DNA of 64,000 bases from Vibrio sp. S9_S30 (GCF_014694455.1 NZ_JAAUWT010000006.1:186001-250000); one strand, 5' to 3'. Counted from the stretch's first letter, positions 17,143 to 26,360 are shown. The notes: generated by a model not told the origin, from the letters alone. Made by a program: numbers and translations.

Positions 17143-17529
17143 ATGAAATTAAAATATACGATTCTCTATGTAGAAAACGTGGCAAAAACATTGGCGTTTT
17201 ATGAGCGCGCTTTTGGGCTTTCACGCGCCATGCTCCATGAAGGGGGAGACTACGGTGAGTTGGATACGGGCACTACGACCTTGTCATTTTCGTCGCTTGA
17301 CCTGATGAGTAAGCTTGGAAAAGGGGCAGTACTGCCCAAGCGAGGACAACCCAGTTTTGAAATAGCATTTGAAACGGATAACGTCGCGGAGTCGCTACAG
17401 CAAGCCTTGGATGCGGGCGCAGAACTTGTTCAGCCTGTGGAGCACATGCCGTGGGGGCAAACTACGTCTTATGTATATGACATAAATGGTTTTTTAATTG
17501 AAATATGCTCACCAGTGGCAGAGAGTTAG
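17143..17529 (+). CDS. VOC-superfamily (glyoxalase/bleomycin-resistance-like) protein
   Basis: A 128-residue protein with two beta-alpha-beta-beta-beta modules (YTILYVENVAKTLAFYERAFG and EIAFETDNVAESLQQALDAGAELV) and the closing YVYDINGFLIEICSP, whose glutamate is the usual metal ligand. AAGGAAAAG precedes ATG. Substrate unknown. Its stop overlaps the stop of the convergent AraC gene by four bases. Confidence 0.85.
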   Translation: MKLKYTILYVENVAKTLAFYERAFGLSRAMLHEGGDYGELDTGTTTLSFSSLDLMSKLGKGAVLPKRGQPSFEIAFETDNVAESLQQALDAGAELVQPVEHMPWGQTTSYVYDINGFLIEICSPVAES

Positions 17530-18164
17530 TACCCATCATCAAAAAGCTGCGCTTTGATGTCTTCTCGATTGAAAAGCTGAGTTGGTGTAACACCGAACCA
17601 GCTTTTAATCTCACGGCACATATGAGCTTGGTCTGAATATTGATAATCGTAGGCAATGTCGGAGTAATTTCCGCTCAATATTATCGCTTTGGCACACTGA
17701 CGAACTCTGGCTAATCGAAACCAAAATAGCGGCGTTTGATCGGTGTGCTTTTTGATGGTTCTTTGCAGTGTTCTTACATTTACACCAAGCAATGATGCTA
17801 TTTGCTCAATACTTCCCATTTCCTTACGAATGCATTCAAGTGCTTCAGCAATGTTTGAGTTAACTGTGGTTGCTGATTCAATTCTATCAATAAGTTGATC
17901 TTTTGAATCCCAGCATTGAATCAGTTTATCCGTTTCAACGTTGGAAATATTGCATCCTGGTTGAAGCCGAAACCCCATCATAGCGGTTCCCGCAGTTATA
18001 TCGATTGGTGCAGTATGCGTATAAAGAGGAGAGACATTGATTTGGGCTGGCGTATTATCCGCAAGCGTGACGATGACATCCTGACACCCATCCGGAATGA
18101 TGAAAGCTCTTTTATTTTCAACGGCTTTTGATTGCCATGTGTCTATAATGTGAGAAGAATACAT
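17526..18164 (-). CDS. AraC-family transcriptional regulator
   Basis: A 212-residue regulator. An N-terminal DUF6597-like sensor (IPDGCQDVIVTL, MMGFRLQPGC) precedes a two-HTH AraC domain in the last 100 residues (IEQIASLLGVNVRTLQRTIKKHT; SDIAYDYQYSDQAHMCREIKSWFGVTPTQL). It overlaps the convergent VOC gene at their stops, so the two may regulate each other by antisense transcription. Ligand unknown. Confidence 0.87.
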   Translation of the reverse strand: MYSSHIIDTWQSKAVENKRAFIIPDGCQDVIVTLADNTPAQINVSPLYTHTAPIDITAGTAMMGFRLQPGCNISNVETDKLIQCWDSKDQLIDRIESATTVNSNIAEALECIRKEMGSIEQIASLLGVNVRTLQRTIKKHTDQTPLFWFRLARVRQCAKAIILSGNYSDIAYDYQYSDQAHMCREIKSWFGVTPTQLFNREDIKAQLFDDGY

Positions 18165-18234
18165 GCGCTTTGGGGTGTCTACTGAACTATAGTAAGGTTA
18201 ACACATCATCTAACCTAACAAAGAGATAACGTAA

Positions 18235-18522
18235 GTGAATGACGATATTGCAGTGATCCACGATATTCAAGCGAAAGAATTTCGAATTGAAGTCGCCCCT
18301 GAACTCTGGGCAAAAGTAACGTATCGCCAAGAAGGGGACGTGTTTTTTGTCGACCATTCCTCTGTACCTGAAGCGTTGAGAGGTCAGGGCAAAGGCGCGG
18401 TGATGATGGAAGCGGTATTACCGGAATTTGAAAAGTTGAACGTTAAGATTGTTCCAGAGTGCAGCTACGTTAAGCATTATGTGAACAAACATGAAAACTG
18501 GCACCATTTACTGGCTGAGTAA
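18235..18522 (+). CDS. Small GNAT-like acetyltransferase (YjdJ type)
   Basis: A 95-residue protein of the short GNAT family (PF14542 type). VDHSSVPEALRGQGKGAVMMEAVL contains the acetyl-CoA loop and VPECSYVKHYVNKHENWHHLL is the typical C-terminus. It starts at GTG 18235. These proteins lack a full GNAT N-terminus and their substrates are mostly unknown. Confidence 0.85.
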   Translation: MNDDIAVIHDIQAKEFRIEVAPELWAKVTYRQEGDVFFVDHSSVPEALRGQGKGAVMMEAVLPEFEKLNVKIVPECSYVKHYVNKHENWHHLLAE

Positions 18523-18555
18523 ACTCATTCGTTTTTCTTAAAAAATACGAGCAAT

Positions 18556-18583
18556 AAAAAAGGATGGGATCCCATCCTTTTTT
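18556..18583. terminator. Bidirectional terminator
   Basis: A perfect 28-bp palindrome, GGATGGGATCCCATCC flanked by A6 and T6. It serves the convergent GNAT and M14 peptidase genes. Confidence 0.9.
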
Positions 18584-18596
18584 GTTTTCGGTAGCT

Positions 18597-19514
18597 CTAG
18601 GAATTGAGTAAGTAGTCCAACCCGCCTTTAATGGCTGCAACTTGGGCGTCATTACATTCTTCGTCGGTGACTTTCGGGCTGTCGGGGTATACTTCTGTTG
18701 TCGTACCGTATTCACAACCAGTAAAGCCGCTGCACAGCCCGAGCTTACTGACTGGGTAATTGATCACACCGTGCTGTACGACGGGAGAACCGATAATGTT
18801 TCCATTGCTGTCTGGTGGTGCAATGTGGGTTACTTTTTCAACCGCTTGGATGATGGCTGTTTGGAAGGCTTCATTTGGGTTTTCGGTGTCCCCTACCAAA
18901 TAAAAACCGTCTGGAACGAGATCTTCGATGTATTCCAAACCATCGCGCGCGGCAAGCGCGGGACGAAACTCAGATTCGTCAGTGTCGGTGGTTTCATGCA
19001 AGTCGATATGGGCGTAGATGTCCACACCAAGTGATTCCACCATCGACATTAGGTTTGCTGATTCTTCAGCAGGGGAGTTGTCATAAAATGAACGGTTTGG
19101 ATCCACCGCGTTTGGGTTCCAACGGTTGATGGTTTCGTATCCCCACGGGCTGACGCAAGGGGCTACCACAATATTAAAGTGCTGTTCATATTCATTGCCG
19201 AGTAGTGCTAGGAACTTCAGTGCGCCATGAACACCGCTTGTTTCATAGCCGTGCACACCACCGGTGACCAAAATGGTTTTGCGGTGGCTGTCCCAAGTTT
19301 TACTTTTAATGGCATACAGAGGGAATTGCTCAGGGTTATAGCTGAGTGCACCATATTGGAATACATCGAATTGATTGCGTAACGCATTAATTTTAGTGAC
19401 GACGTCACTTTTGTAGCTGCGCTTTATTGAAACTGAGTCCAGCCATGCTTTTTTTTCTTCTTCTCCCCAAGCTGTTCCTTGAGTGCCAATAGGGTATTGG
19501 TAGCTGCTTTTCAT
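18597..19514 (-). CDS. M14-family zinc carboxypeptidase-like protein
   Basis: A 305-residue protein of the M14/succinylglutamate-desuccinylase-like superfamily. The zinc ligands appear as HxxE in GGVHGYETSG and as the histidine of IDLHETTD, with the general-base glutamate candidate in TTEVYPDSP; NRWNPNAVDPNRSF is the substrate-binding arginine region. No signal peptide, so it is cytoplasmic. Whether it acts on peptides or N-acyl amino acids is open. Confidence 0.85.
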   Translation of the reverse strand: MKSSYQYPIGTQGTAWGEEEKKAWLDSVSIKRSYKSDVVTKINALRNQFDVFQYGALSYNPEQFPLYAIKSKTWDSHRKTILVTGGVHGYETSGVHGALKFLALLGNEYEQHFNIVVAPCVSPWGYETINRWNPNAVDPNRSFYDNSPAEESANLMSMVESLGVDIYAHIDLHETTDTDESEFRPALAARDGLEYIEDLVPDGFYLVGDTENPNEAFQTAIIQAVEKVTHIAPPDSNGNIIGSPVVQHGVINYPVSKLGLCSGFTGCEYGTTTEVYPDSPKVTDEECNDAQVAAIKGGLDYLLNS

Positions 19515-19671
19515 TGTTCACCTGCGCGTTTGTCATCATTCAAAAAATTGGCAACCAGTATACCTAAGTAACCTACGCTCTACATAACAGAAGATTCACA
19601 TCCCCTGAACATCATGATGTTTTCGACCTTAAAAATACGACAGGGCAAGGCCGCGCTATAATCCCGAACCG

Positions 19672-20355
19672 TTATTGAGTCATTATTTTATATGTTTGTA
19701 ACTCTTTACGACTCATATAGTGCATGTCACCTGCGTCGGCAGATTCAATAGTGAAGAAATAAAAGGCTTCTGGCTTTGGGAGATCGATGAGTTTGTAAAA
19801 TTGAATGTACGGTTGGTGGGCATAGTGAGTTCTAGGAAGCTTACTTCCTTGACGGTCGCCAGATGACCAGCTGTGAACACCAATATAAGCATTTTTGTCT
19901 GCGGTTCGAGTGGTACCCGCCAAAAACAGGTCCGTTCCTCCTGAAGCGACGCCACCTCGAACAACATCGCCTTCATCGTTTTTTTTATTTAACGCATCGG
20001 AAACATGCGTGTGCATATTTAAAGAGTGAATCAGCGTGGCAAGCTTTAAATTGGTCACATTGTCTACCGAGCCACCTACGTCTAAAAAGACCAATTTGTT
20101 CAGATTAGGATGGTCCTCCAACATTTCTTGTGCGGCTTGCAGTGTGCCATCACATACTATTCCCGTCACTTCGGCTGTTGTACCTGACTCTATAACACGA
20201 AATACCGTGGCATCTAAATGACTGATACCAATCTCATCTAGTCGTTTCTGTGTACACGTAGAGGCATATTCTTTGAGAGCAGGTTCAGCTAATGAAAGGT
20301 TGGATAACCCCAAAAAAGAGGCAAGAATAAAAGGGCGCAAGTATCGTGGTTTCAT
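19672..20355 (-). CDS. Periplasmic ClpP/crotonase-fold protein (COG3904-like)
   Basis: A 227-residue protein with a signal peptide (cleavage after LSLA, about residue 23). The core resembles COG3904-type ClpP-like proteins: LVFLDVGGSVDN, GGVASGGTDLFLAGTTRTADKNAYIGVHSW. The ASGGTDLF serine sits where ClpP has its nucleophile. Two cysteines may form a periplasmic disulfide. It is probably a protease-like protein of unknown target. Confidence 0.65.
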   Translation of the reverse strand: MKPRYLRPFILASFLGLSNLSLAEPALKEYASTCTQKRLDEIGISHLDATVFRVIESGTTAEVTGIVCDGTLQAAQEMLEDHPNLNKLVFLDVGGSVDNVTNLKLATLIHSLNMHTHVSDALNKKNDEGDVVRGGVASGGTDLFLAGTTRTADKNAYIGVHSWSSGDRQGSKLPRTHYAHQPYIQFYKLIDLPKPEAFYFFTIESADAGDMHYMSRKELQTYKIMTQ

Positions 20356-20517
20356 GATGAATGTCTTCGTCTGTTAAATAGGCAAGTTTTTTTTAACAGA
20401 TCAAGAGGAGAGAAACTATCGGCGGGATGTAAGCTTTTGTCAGGAAATGAACACGGTTCTAATCAAGTTGATCGTATACGAAGTAGGCAACCATGGTGTT
20501 GCCTACAGTATTTAATG

Positions 20518-21744
20518 TTAAACATCGTAAAACGGTGCAGGGTCGATTTCTATGTCTTTGGGTGAGATAGCACTTTCGATTTTGATATTGCTGTTTTTAA
20601 GATCCACAAAGGTAACATCGGTAAAGCGCTTAAATTTTCGAGAATAAAAACACTTAATCAGAGGCTTAAGTGGCTGTTGGTTGTTCGACGTCCAAGTGAT
20701 GCCTACTCGCCCATCACTTAATTCTACTAACGACCCAACAGGGTAGACACCAATACAGTTGATGAATTTGTACACCAAATCCTGATCGAGGTGGAAGGGC
20801 GTTAAGCTCAGTAAAATCTTAAACGCTTCGGCGGAACTCATGCCCGCTTTGTAACAACGATGTGCCGTAAGCGCATCATAGATATCGACAATACTGCTCA
20901 TTCTCCCATGAATCGGGATCTCGTCACCTTTCAAGCCATTTGGGTAACCGTTACCATCAAGCTTCTCATGGTGCATGAGACAAACGTCTCGGCTGACTTG
21001 ATTTAACCCTTCGACATCATCAATGATTTCACCCGCATAGACTTGGTGAAGTTTCATGTGTTCAAATTCTTCGGGAGTTAATCGGGATGGTTTGTGGAGA
21101 ACTTTGTCGTCTACTTTGATTTTGCCTATATCGTGTATGATGCCACCAATTGCCATGTCTCGAAGCATCGTGCTATCCATACCCAAATATTTCCCAAACG
21201 TCACCAGTAAGCAAGCAACGTTAACGGAATGTTCGAGCAAGTATGTGTCCTTGTTTCGAAGCGCGGACACACATTTAATGGCGTCGGAATCAACCAAAAC
21301 AGTTTCAATGAGATCATCGGCCCATTCTTCAAGCGCCCCGACTTCGAAACTATTTCCTTCAAATGTCTCTGTCAGTAATTTTTGAGCTAAGCCTTTGGCT
21401 TCGGCGATCAGTTTCTTTGCTTTGCTTTGTCTCATCTCACGGCTGGGCATTTTCTTTGCACGTGCAGTAGATGGAGTGGGACTTTGACTTACGTCTTTCT
21501 TTTCGCTGGAGCTTGTTTTATCTGTAATGGGTTTGAAAACACAATTGCTAGCGGATAATTTTTCATCCACCCATGCGAAACGAACACCACTATTTACCAG
21601 TTGAGCGATGGCCTTTTGGGTAGAAACACGACCAGCATTGGATAGGTTTACTCTCTCACTTTGTTCAATACCCGTTACAAACATCCCTACATTTAGATGT
21701 TCAATCGCGATCTTTATAGAATTTTCAGGTTTGTATTGCATCAA
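20518..21744 (-). CDS. HD-GYP c-di-GMP phosphodiesterase with DUF3391
   Basis: A 408-residue protein that should degrade cyclic di-GMP. An N-terminal DUF3391 domain (about residues 8-70) and a linker are followed by a complete HD-GYP domain (about 150-340): HSVNVACLL, the metal HD in GIIHDIGKIKVDDKVLHKP, HHEKLDGNGYPNGLKGDEIP and DIYDALTAHRCYK. All catalytic residues are present, so activity is expected. No membrane segment or receiver domain. Confidence 0.94.
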   Translation of the reverse strand: MMQYKPENSIKIAIEHLNVGMFVTGIEQSERVNLSNAGRVSTQKAIAQLVNSGVRFAWVDEKLSASNCVFKPITDKTSSSEKKDVSQSPTPSTARAKKMPSREMRQSKAKKLIAEAKGLAQKLLTETFEGNSFEVGALEEWADDLIETVLVDSDAIKCVSALRNKDTYLLEHSVNVACLLVTFGKYLGMDSTMLRDMAIGGIIHDIGKIKVDDKVLHKPSRLTPEEFEHMKLHQVYAGEIIDDVEGLNQVSRDVCLMHHEKLDGNGYPNGLKGDEIPIHGRMSSIVDIYDALTAHRCYKAGMSSAEAFKILLSLTPFHLDQDLVYKFINCIGVYPVGSLVELSDGRVGITWTSNNQQPLKPLIKCFYSRKFKRFTDVTFVDLKNSNIKIESAISPKDIEIDPAPFYDV

Positions 21745-22362
21745 TCAATAACCAATAGTTGCCGCAAAATATTAGGAAAATACACGTCGTAAAATCAGTA
21801 TTTTTGAAAGCCCATTACATCTTAGTTGAAACTTTGCCGAACCCCTAAAACCATGCCCAGTGTAGGAATAAGTTTAGGTGATCTCCTGCAATTTTGGTGA
21901 GAGCCGTTACAAAAAAACCAATCTTTATTGGAACCTATATCTTATTTCTTATGTGTATTGTGTGTAGTATCAACTAAAATTGGATACGATTCTAGTCACT
22001 TGCACCAGTAATATTGCACATTTCATAGTAAGACATTTTGGTTATAAACGTTAACTGGGTTCAAATACCCAAACACCGTGTTTTCTTGTCCAATATGTCA
22101 GCAAACCTTAATATATTCAAAGAGCGTTTAGTGCCTATTCTCTCTCGCCATGATGGGCTCATACTTTGCTTTAAATTATAAGTGCTTAACAAGTCTTGAT
22201 ATTCGTTTTCTTCGTTGTCATTGTTCACCCCGTTAGTGATTGTGCTCACATAACTCAGTGTTCCGAGCTGCTGATGTCGATTAGAAAAGGCATTTGTACG
22301 GTTTTGGCAGTTTACTTGGGTGTTATCGTTTGGCGGTAGTGTTGAGGTTAATGGAGAATAAA
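21745..22362. other. Intergenic region without a supported gene
   Basis: It contains the HD-GYP promoter region and a minus-strand frame (to 22061) whose only upstream start codons lie inside or beyond the terminator of the CCGGCS gene. Nothing else convincing is seen. Confidence 0.35.
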
Positions 22363-22387
22363 ACCCCAGAGGTCGTACCTCTGGGGT
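22363..22387 (-). terminator. Terminator of the CCGGCS small gene
   Basis: ACCCCAGAGGT and ACCTCTGGGGT (11-base arms) enclose CGT; on the minus strand the hairpin is followed by TTTATT. It begins 11 bases after the small gene's stop. Confidence 0.85.
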
Positions 22388-22398
22388 GGATCTATGAG

Positions 22399-22563
22399 TT
22401 ATGAACACCCACCACAACAACCACTCGGGGTATCATGTTTGCTCTTTCTCTCTTCACTATTCTCTTTAGCCGACGCTTCAGTAGACGCGTGTTCTTCAGT
22501 TACCTTTGCTTCAGCTTTAGAGTCTTTTTTCTGGAATATCTTTTTGATTGATAGTGTCATCAT
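22399..22563 (-). CDS. CCGSCS-motif small protein (CCGGCS variant)
   Basis: A 54-residue charged protein with ATG 22563 preceded by AGGAAAC and followed by a strong terminator. It is rich in Lys, Glu and Ser and ends in SGCCGGCS, a variant of the C-terminal motif that defines the CCGSCS-motif small proteins of marine gammaproteobacteria. Function unknown; the three cysteines at the extreme C-terminus suggest metal binding, a modification site or a redox role (inference). Confidence 0.75.
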   Translation of the reverse strand: MMTLSIKKIFQKKDSKAEAKVTEEHASTEASAKENSEERKSKHDTPSGCCGGCS

Positions 22564-22815
22564 TGTTTCCTATTTTGCGTTCAGTGCGGGCTGATAATAC
22601 CATACTAAAATACTCAAGTATTATGGAAGAATCAATGGGCTTTTTTGGGGCACTTGAGAAGTGCTAAAACACATGTGAGCCATCTGTCTAATTAGGCTGA
22701 AATATCAATCTATTGGCTGTGATGGCAGCCAATGCCTTTCGGATAAGTTGATTGACTATGGCTGTCTCTATTCAAAAAAGAAGGCTAAACCAACGTTTTT
22801 CATAACCGTGATTAT

Positions 22816-22866
22816 CCAGCTATCTTTAGGTTCAGATAACTTTAGGTCCAGCTATCTTTAGGTCCA
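22816..22866. repeat. 16-bp degenerate tandem array
   Basis: Units at 22816 (17 bp), 22833 (15 bp) and 22848 (16 bp), with a partial fourth. Confidence 0.75.
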
Positions 22867-22937
22867 GCAGAGTTCTTAGCAGTAAAGGTGAACATAAATA
22901 GTCTAAAGGATGGACTGAGCTTAACGTGTGTCTTGGG

Positions 22938-22973
22938 GTGAATGCTTTATATGGAGTGAATGTTCTATATGGA
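22938..22973. repeat. 18-bp tandem duplication
   Basis: GTGAATGCTTTATATGGA and GTGAATGTTCTATATGGA adjoin, with a partial third copy. Confidence 0.75.
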
Positions 22974-22990
22974 ATGAATCAACAGAGGAG

Positions 22991-23027
22991 AATGCTCAAA
23001 GCCATGAATGAAAGTGCTTTGAGCATT
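22991..23027 (-). terminator. Hairpin after mesD
   Basis: Perfect 12-base arms AATGCTCAAAGC and GCTTTGAGCATT begin 27 bases after the mesD stop. The T-run is weak, so termination strength is uncertain. Confidence 0.55.
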
Positions 23028-23053
23028 TGGTTATATTGTAATGACCGTATGTG

Positions 23054-24082
23054 TTAAGCGGAGAGTTCTCTCCGAACAATCTCAGCACCTGCACTTAAGG
23101 CATTGAGCTTACCTCTTGCAACCTCACGCGATAGAGGAGCCATGCCACAGTTGGTGCACGGGTAGAGCTTGTCGGCATCCACAAACGCCAGCGCTTTTCT
23201 TAGCGTATTTGCCACTTCTTCCGGCGTCTCAATATCATTGGTTGCCACATCAATGGCACCCACCATCACCTTTTTACCGCGGATGAGTCCAAGTAACTCA
23301 ATAGGTACACGTGAGTTGTGGCATTCTAGTGAGATAATATCAATGTTTGATTTCTGAAGTTTAGGAAACACTTCTTCATATTGTCGCCACTCGGAACCCA
23401 ACGTTTTTTTCCAATCGGTATTGGCTTTGATGCCATAGCCATAACAAATATGGACAGCGGTTTCACATTTAAGCCCTTCGATCGCTCTTTCTAATGTCGC
23501 GATTCCCCAATCGTTCACTTCATCAAAAAACACGTTAAAGGCAGGTTCATCAAATTGGATGATATCCACACCAGCGGCTTCTAGCTCTTTCGCTTCTTGG
23601 TTGAGGATTTTTGCAAATTCCCATGCAAGCTTTTCGCGACTCTGATAGTGGGCGTCATAAAGTGTGTCTATCATCGTCATAGGACCAGGCAGAGCCCACT
23701 TTATTGGCTGCTTTGTTTGTTGGCGTAAAAACTTAGCGTCTTCAACAAACACAGACTTCGGGCGAGAAACAGGACCAACAACGGTCGGGACACTCGCATC
23801 ATAACGATCACGAATTTTGACGGTTTCGCGTTTCTCGAAATCAACACCACTCAGGTGTTCAATAAATGTGGTCACGAAATGTTGGCGTGTTTGCTCACCA
23901 TCACTGACAATATCGATACCGGCTTGCTGTTGCTCCTGCAATGACACACGTAGAGCATCGTGTTTACCATCAATTAGTGCTTCGCCTTCCAGTTTCCAAG
24001 GAGACCAAAGTGTCTCCGGTTGAGCGAGCCAAGAAGGTTTAGGCAAACTCCCTGAAGTGGAAGTCGGTAATAATTTTTTCAT
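23054..24082 (-). CDS. mesD: Folate-independent core methionine synthase MesD
   Basis: A 342-residue protein equal to the catalytic C-terminal domain of MetE without the N-terminal folate half. Zinc/homocysteine residues are visible in AVHICYGYG, SLECHNSR and YPCTNCGM, and FDEPAFN is the family core motif. In published work on folate-independent methionine synthases, members of the MesD group depend on a DUF1852 partner (MesX) and on oxygen. That partner is directly upstream on the same strand, 28 bases away. The methyl donor is not established. Confidence 0.88.
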   Translation of the reverse strand: MKKLLPTSTSGSLPKPSWLAQPETLWSPWKLEGEALIDGKHDALRVSLQEQQQAGIDIVSDGEQTRQHFVTTFIEHLSGVDFEKRETVKIRDRYDASVPTVVGPVSRPKSVFVEDAKFLRQQTKQPIKWALPGPMTMIDTLYDAHYQSREKLAWEFAKILNQEAKELEAAGVDIIQFDEPAFNVFFDEVNDWGIATLERAIEGLKCETAVHICYGYGIKANTDWKKTLGSEWRQYEEVFPKLQKSNIDIISLECHNSRVPIELLGLIRGKKVMVGAIDVATNDIETPEEVANTLRKALAFVDADKLYPCTNCGMAPLSREVARGKLNALSAGAEIVRRELSA

Positions 24083-24110
24083 AATAAATGCTGCTGTCTA
24101 TTAGGTTGAA

Positions 24111-25088
24111 TTAAAGAGCGTAATTAGCAGACCACTGTTCTAGAACGGTCTGGTAAGGTTTGATGAAGTGCTCTTCAGCGAACTTTCCTTGCTCAACAGC
24201 CAACTTACTGCGTTCTTCACGATCATAAACAATTTGAGTGAGTGAGTGGTCTTGGTTCTTTAAGCTTGGCTGGTAGCAATTTCCTGCAACAGCATTTGCA
24301 TTGTAAATTTCAGGTCGGTAAATCTTTTGGAAGGTTTCCATCGTGCTGATTGTGCTAATCAGCTCGAGATTGGTGTAATCATTAAGGAGATCGCCAAAGA
24401 AATAAAATGCCAAAGGTGCAACACTGTTGGGTGGCATAAAGTAGCGAACCTGTAGCCCCATTTTTTGGAAGTATTGCTCAGTCAAAGACGATTCATTTGG
24501 CTGATATTCGAAGCCCAGAACAGGATGTTGGTTTTCAGTCCGATGATAAGTTTTGTTGTCTGAAACGCTAAGGCAAATGACAGGCCGCTTCTTAAAGTTC
24601 TCTTTGTAAACAGTCGAATTGACGAAATATTTAAAGAGCTTTCCATGCAGTTCGCCAAAATCAGTAGGAATACTAAATTTAGGCTGATCTTTATTGTGGT
24701 CTAGCAATAATACGCTAAAGTCATAATCTCGCACATAAGAGGAGAAATTATTCCCTACAATGCCTTCAATACGCTCGTTGGTATTATGATCAACAATGTT
24801 CGTTTTCAATACTTCAATGGAAGGGAAAGCCTGACCTTGACCTTCAATATCCATATCGACAGAAATGATCTCTAACTCGACAGAATAACGATCACCTTTT
24901 GGGTTATCCCAATGTGCTAGGGCATTAAAACTGTTGTCAATCATCTTTAAGGCGTTGCGTAGGTTTTCTTGGCGGCTCTCGCCCCTAGCCAAATTAGCAA
25001 AGTTGGTCGTGATACGCGTACTGTCAGATGGATGATAGTTTTCATCTAGACGAATGCTATTTATAGTAAAAGTAAAATCGTTATTCAT
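24111..25088 (-). CDS. mesX: DUF1852 protein MesX, partner of MesD
   Basis: A 325-residue protein of family DUF1852, known almost only next to MesD-type methionine synthases. It reads FTINSIRLDENYHPSDSTRITTNFANLARG at the N-terminus and contains YFMPPNSVAPLAFYFFGD. No signal peptide or cofactor motif is recognised. Its likely role is to help supply or activate the methyl group used by MesD. It is first in the mesX-mesD unit; a MetR-like palindrome lies about 220 bases upstream. Confidence 0.88.
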   Translation of the reverse strand: MNNDFTFTINSIRLDENYHPSDSTRITTNFANLARGESRQENLRNALKMIDNSFNALAHWDNPKGDRYSVELEIISVDMDIEGQGQAFPSIEVLKTNIVDHNTNERIEGIVGNNFSSYVRDYDFSVLLLDHNKDQPKFSIPTDFGELHGKLFKYFVNSTVYKENFKKRPVICLSVSDNKTYHRTENQHPVLGFEYQPNESSLTEQYFQKMGLQVRYFMPPNSVAPLAFYFFGDLLNDYTNLELISTISTMETFQKIYRPEIYNANAVAGNCYQPSLKNQDHSLTQIVYDREERSKLAVEQGKFAEEHFIKPYQTVLEQWSANYAL

Positions 25089-25306
25089 GTTGATCTGTTA
25101 ACCTATTTTCCTGAGATGAAAGCTGAATATATTCCTTACTCTTTCTATGGTTTATTTATTATTTCGAAAGAGTTGTTTTCACAGTTTTTATTATTTATAT
25201 CGAAAAGTTCTATTAAGAAATCTACGATAATATTTCTATAAATTAGAGTAGAGAGTGTTTTATACGTGCTTCGACTCATTAATAACAATGCATTTATTTC
25301 AAAGTC
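25089..25306. other. AT-rich upstream region of mesX
   Basis: It carries the mesX leader. A minus-strand frame of 82 codons (25145-25393) overlaps the MetR-like palindrome, has no ribosome site and is not called. Confidence 0.35.
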
Positions 25307-25327
25307 AACATGAAAAACATTCATGTT
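25307..25327. promoter_or_regulatory. MetR-like operator palindrome
   Basis: AACATGAA, five bases (AAACA), then TTCATGTT: perfect 8-base arms containing TGAA-N5-TTCA, the MetR consensus layout. It lies between the divergent mesX and TauE genes. Confidence 0.5.
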
Positions 25328-25436
25328 CCATTCTGTTTGGAAATTTAAATAGGTGTCAGTTATATTAATTAGCTTGAGGCGAAATGGCTGCATTTTGCAG
25401 TAAAATAGCTCCTAATTATATTATAAGGTGAACTGA

Positions 25437-26246
25437 GTGAGTGAATTGTTGTTGTTGATTTTATACTGCGCGTTACTAGGCAGTGGTGTTGGATTTTTGG
25501 CTGGGTTATTGGGCATTGGCGGTGGGCTAGTGATTGTTCCAATACTGAGTATTATTTTGCTTCAGTTTGATGTTTTATCCTCTGATCAGGTGGTTGTTGC
25601 TTCGATTGCAACCTCATTGGCGTCAATATTATTCACTTCAACGTCTTCAGCCCTTGCTCACCATAAAAATGGTAATGTGCCATGGAATCTAGCGCCTTGG
25701 ATAATGACAGGGGTGGCTCTGGGGGCACTGATCAGTGGCTTTATGGCATCGTTGTTACCAGAACAGGTTGTTCGTTTTGTGTTTGCGGTGAGTGTGACAC
25801 TGATTGCGTTGAAGATGTTGCTAAGCAGCAAAAATAACACGCCCTCCGATCGCCAAATGCCTGGGAAAAGCGTATTGACGATGTTTACGACAGTGACGGG
25901 TGGGTTGTCTGCCATGATCGGCATTGGTGGCGGGGCTCTTTTGGTGCCCTTATTAACGTTCTTTTCGCTGGATATGAAAAAAGCGATCGGCTGTGCCTCT
26001 GCCTGCGGAATTGTCATCGCACTCTTTGGATCAATTGGGTATATCAGTTCAGGGAGCGCTCATTTTGCCTTGGAAGATGGGTTTGCTGGGTTTGTTTATT
26101 TGCCTGCGTTATTCGGTATTGTCTGCACTTCTTGGTTTACGGCCCCTCTCGGCGCGAAAGCGACTCATCATTTGCCCGTTTCAACCATCAAGAAAATCTT
26201 TGCTGTGTTGTTGTTCGTGATGGCGGCCAAAATGATGGTGAGTTGA
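25437..26246 (+). CDS. TauE/SafE family permease (sulfite/organosulfonate-type exporter)
   Basis: A 269-residue inner-membrane protein with about eight helices and the family's duplicated motif: GFLAGLLGIGGGLVIVP near the N-terminus and MIGIGGGALLVPLLTFF in the middle. It starts at GTG 25437 after AAGGTGAAC. Family members move sulfite, sulfoacetate or related anions; being divergent from a methionine synthase unit hints at a sulfur role, but the substrate is unknown. Confidence 0.9.
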   Translation: MSELLLLILYCALLGSGVGFLAGLLGIGGGLVIVPILSIILLQFDVLSSDQVVVASIATSLASILFTSTSSALAHHKNGNVPWNLAPWIMTGVALGALISGFMASLLPEQVVRFVFAVSVTLIALKMLLSSKNNTPSDRQMPGKSVLTMFTTVTGGLSAMIGIGGGALLVPLLTFFSLDMKKAIGCASACGIVIALFGSIGYISSGSAHFALEDGFAGFVYLPALFGIVCTSWFTAPLGAKATHHLPVSTIKKIFAVLLFVMAAKMMVS

Positions 26247-26327
26247 ATCCTTCTATTGAGCTTTCCCATCCAGCAAACAATGGCATTCAATTAACTTCTA
26301 TGTTCAGGATTGGTTAGAGATAATCTA

Positions 26328-26360
26328 AACCCGCTTTGATGAAAAGGAGCGGGTTGTTTC
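26328..26360 (+). terminator. Terminator after the TauE gene
   Basis: AACCCGCT (26328-26335) pairs with AGCGGGTT (26348-26355), followed by GTTTC. Confidence 0.65.

Larger units (their letters stand above)
22564..22990. other. Intergenic region with two short tandem arrays
   Basis: No gene is supported. It holds a 15-17 bp array of CCAGCTATCTTTAGGT-like units (22816-22866) and two 18-bp units GTGAATGYTYTATATGGA (22938-22973). Confidence 0.5.

Noticed and set aside
22061..22420. Minus-strand 119-codon frame after the CCGGCS gene
   Set aside because: Its start lies inside the coding end of the small gene and it crosses that gene's terminator; no convincing internal start or family.
25145..25393. 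Minus-strand 82-codon frame upstream of mesX
   Set aside because: No ribosome site, very AT-rich, and it contains the MetR-like palindrome, which fits a control region better.
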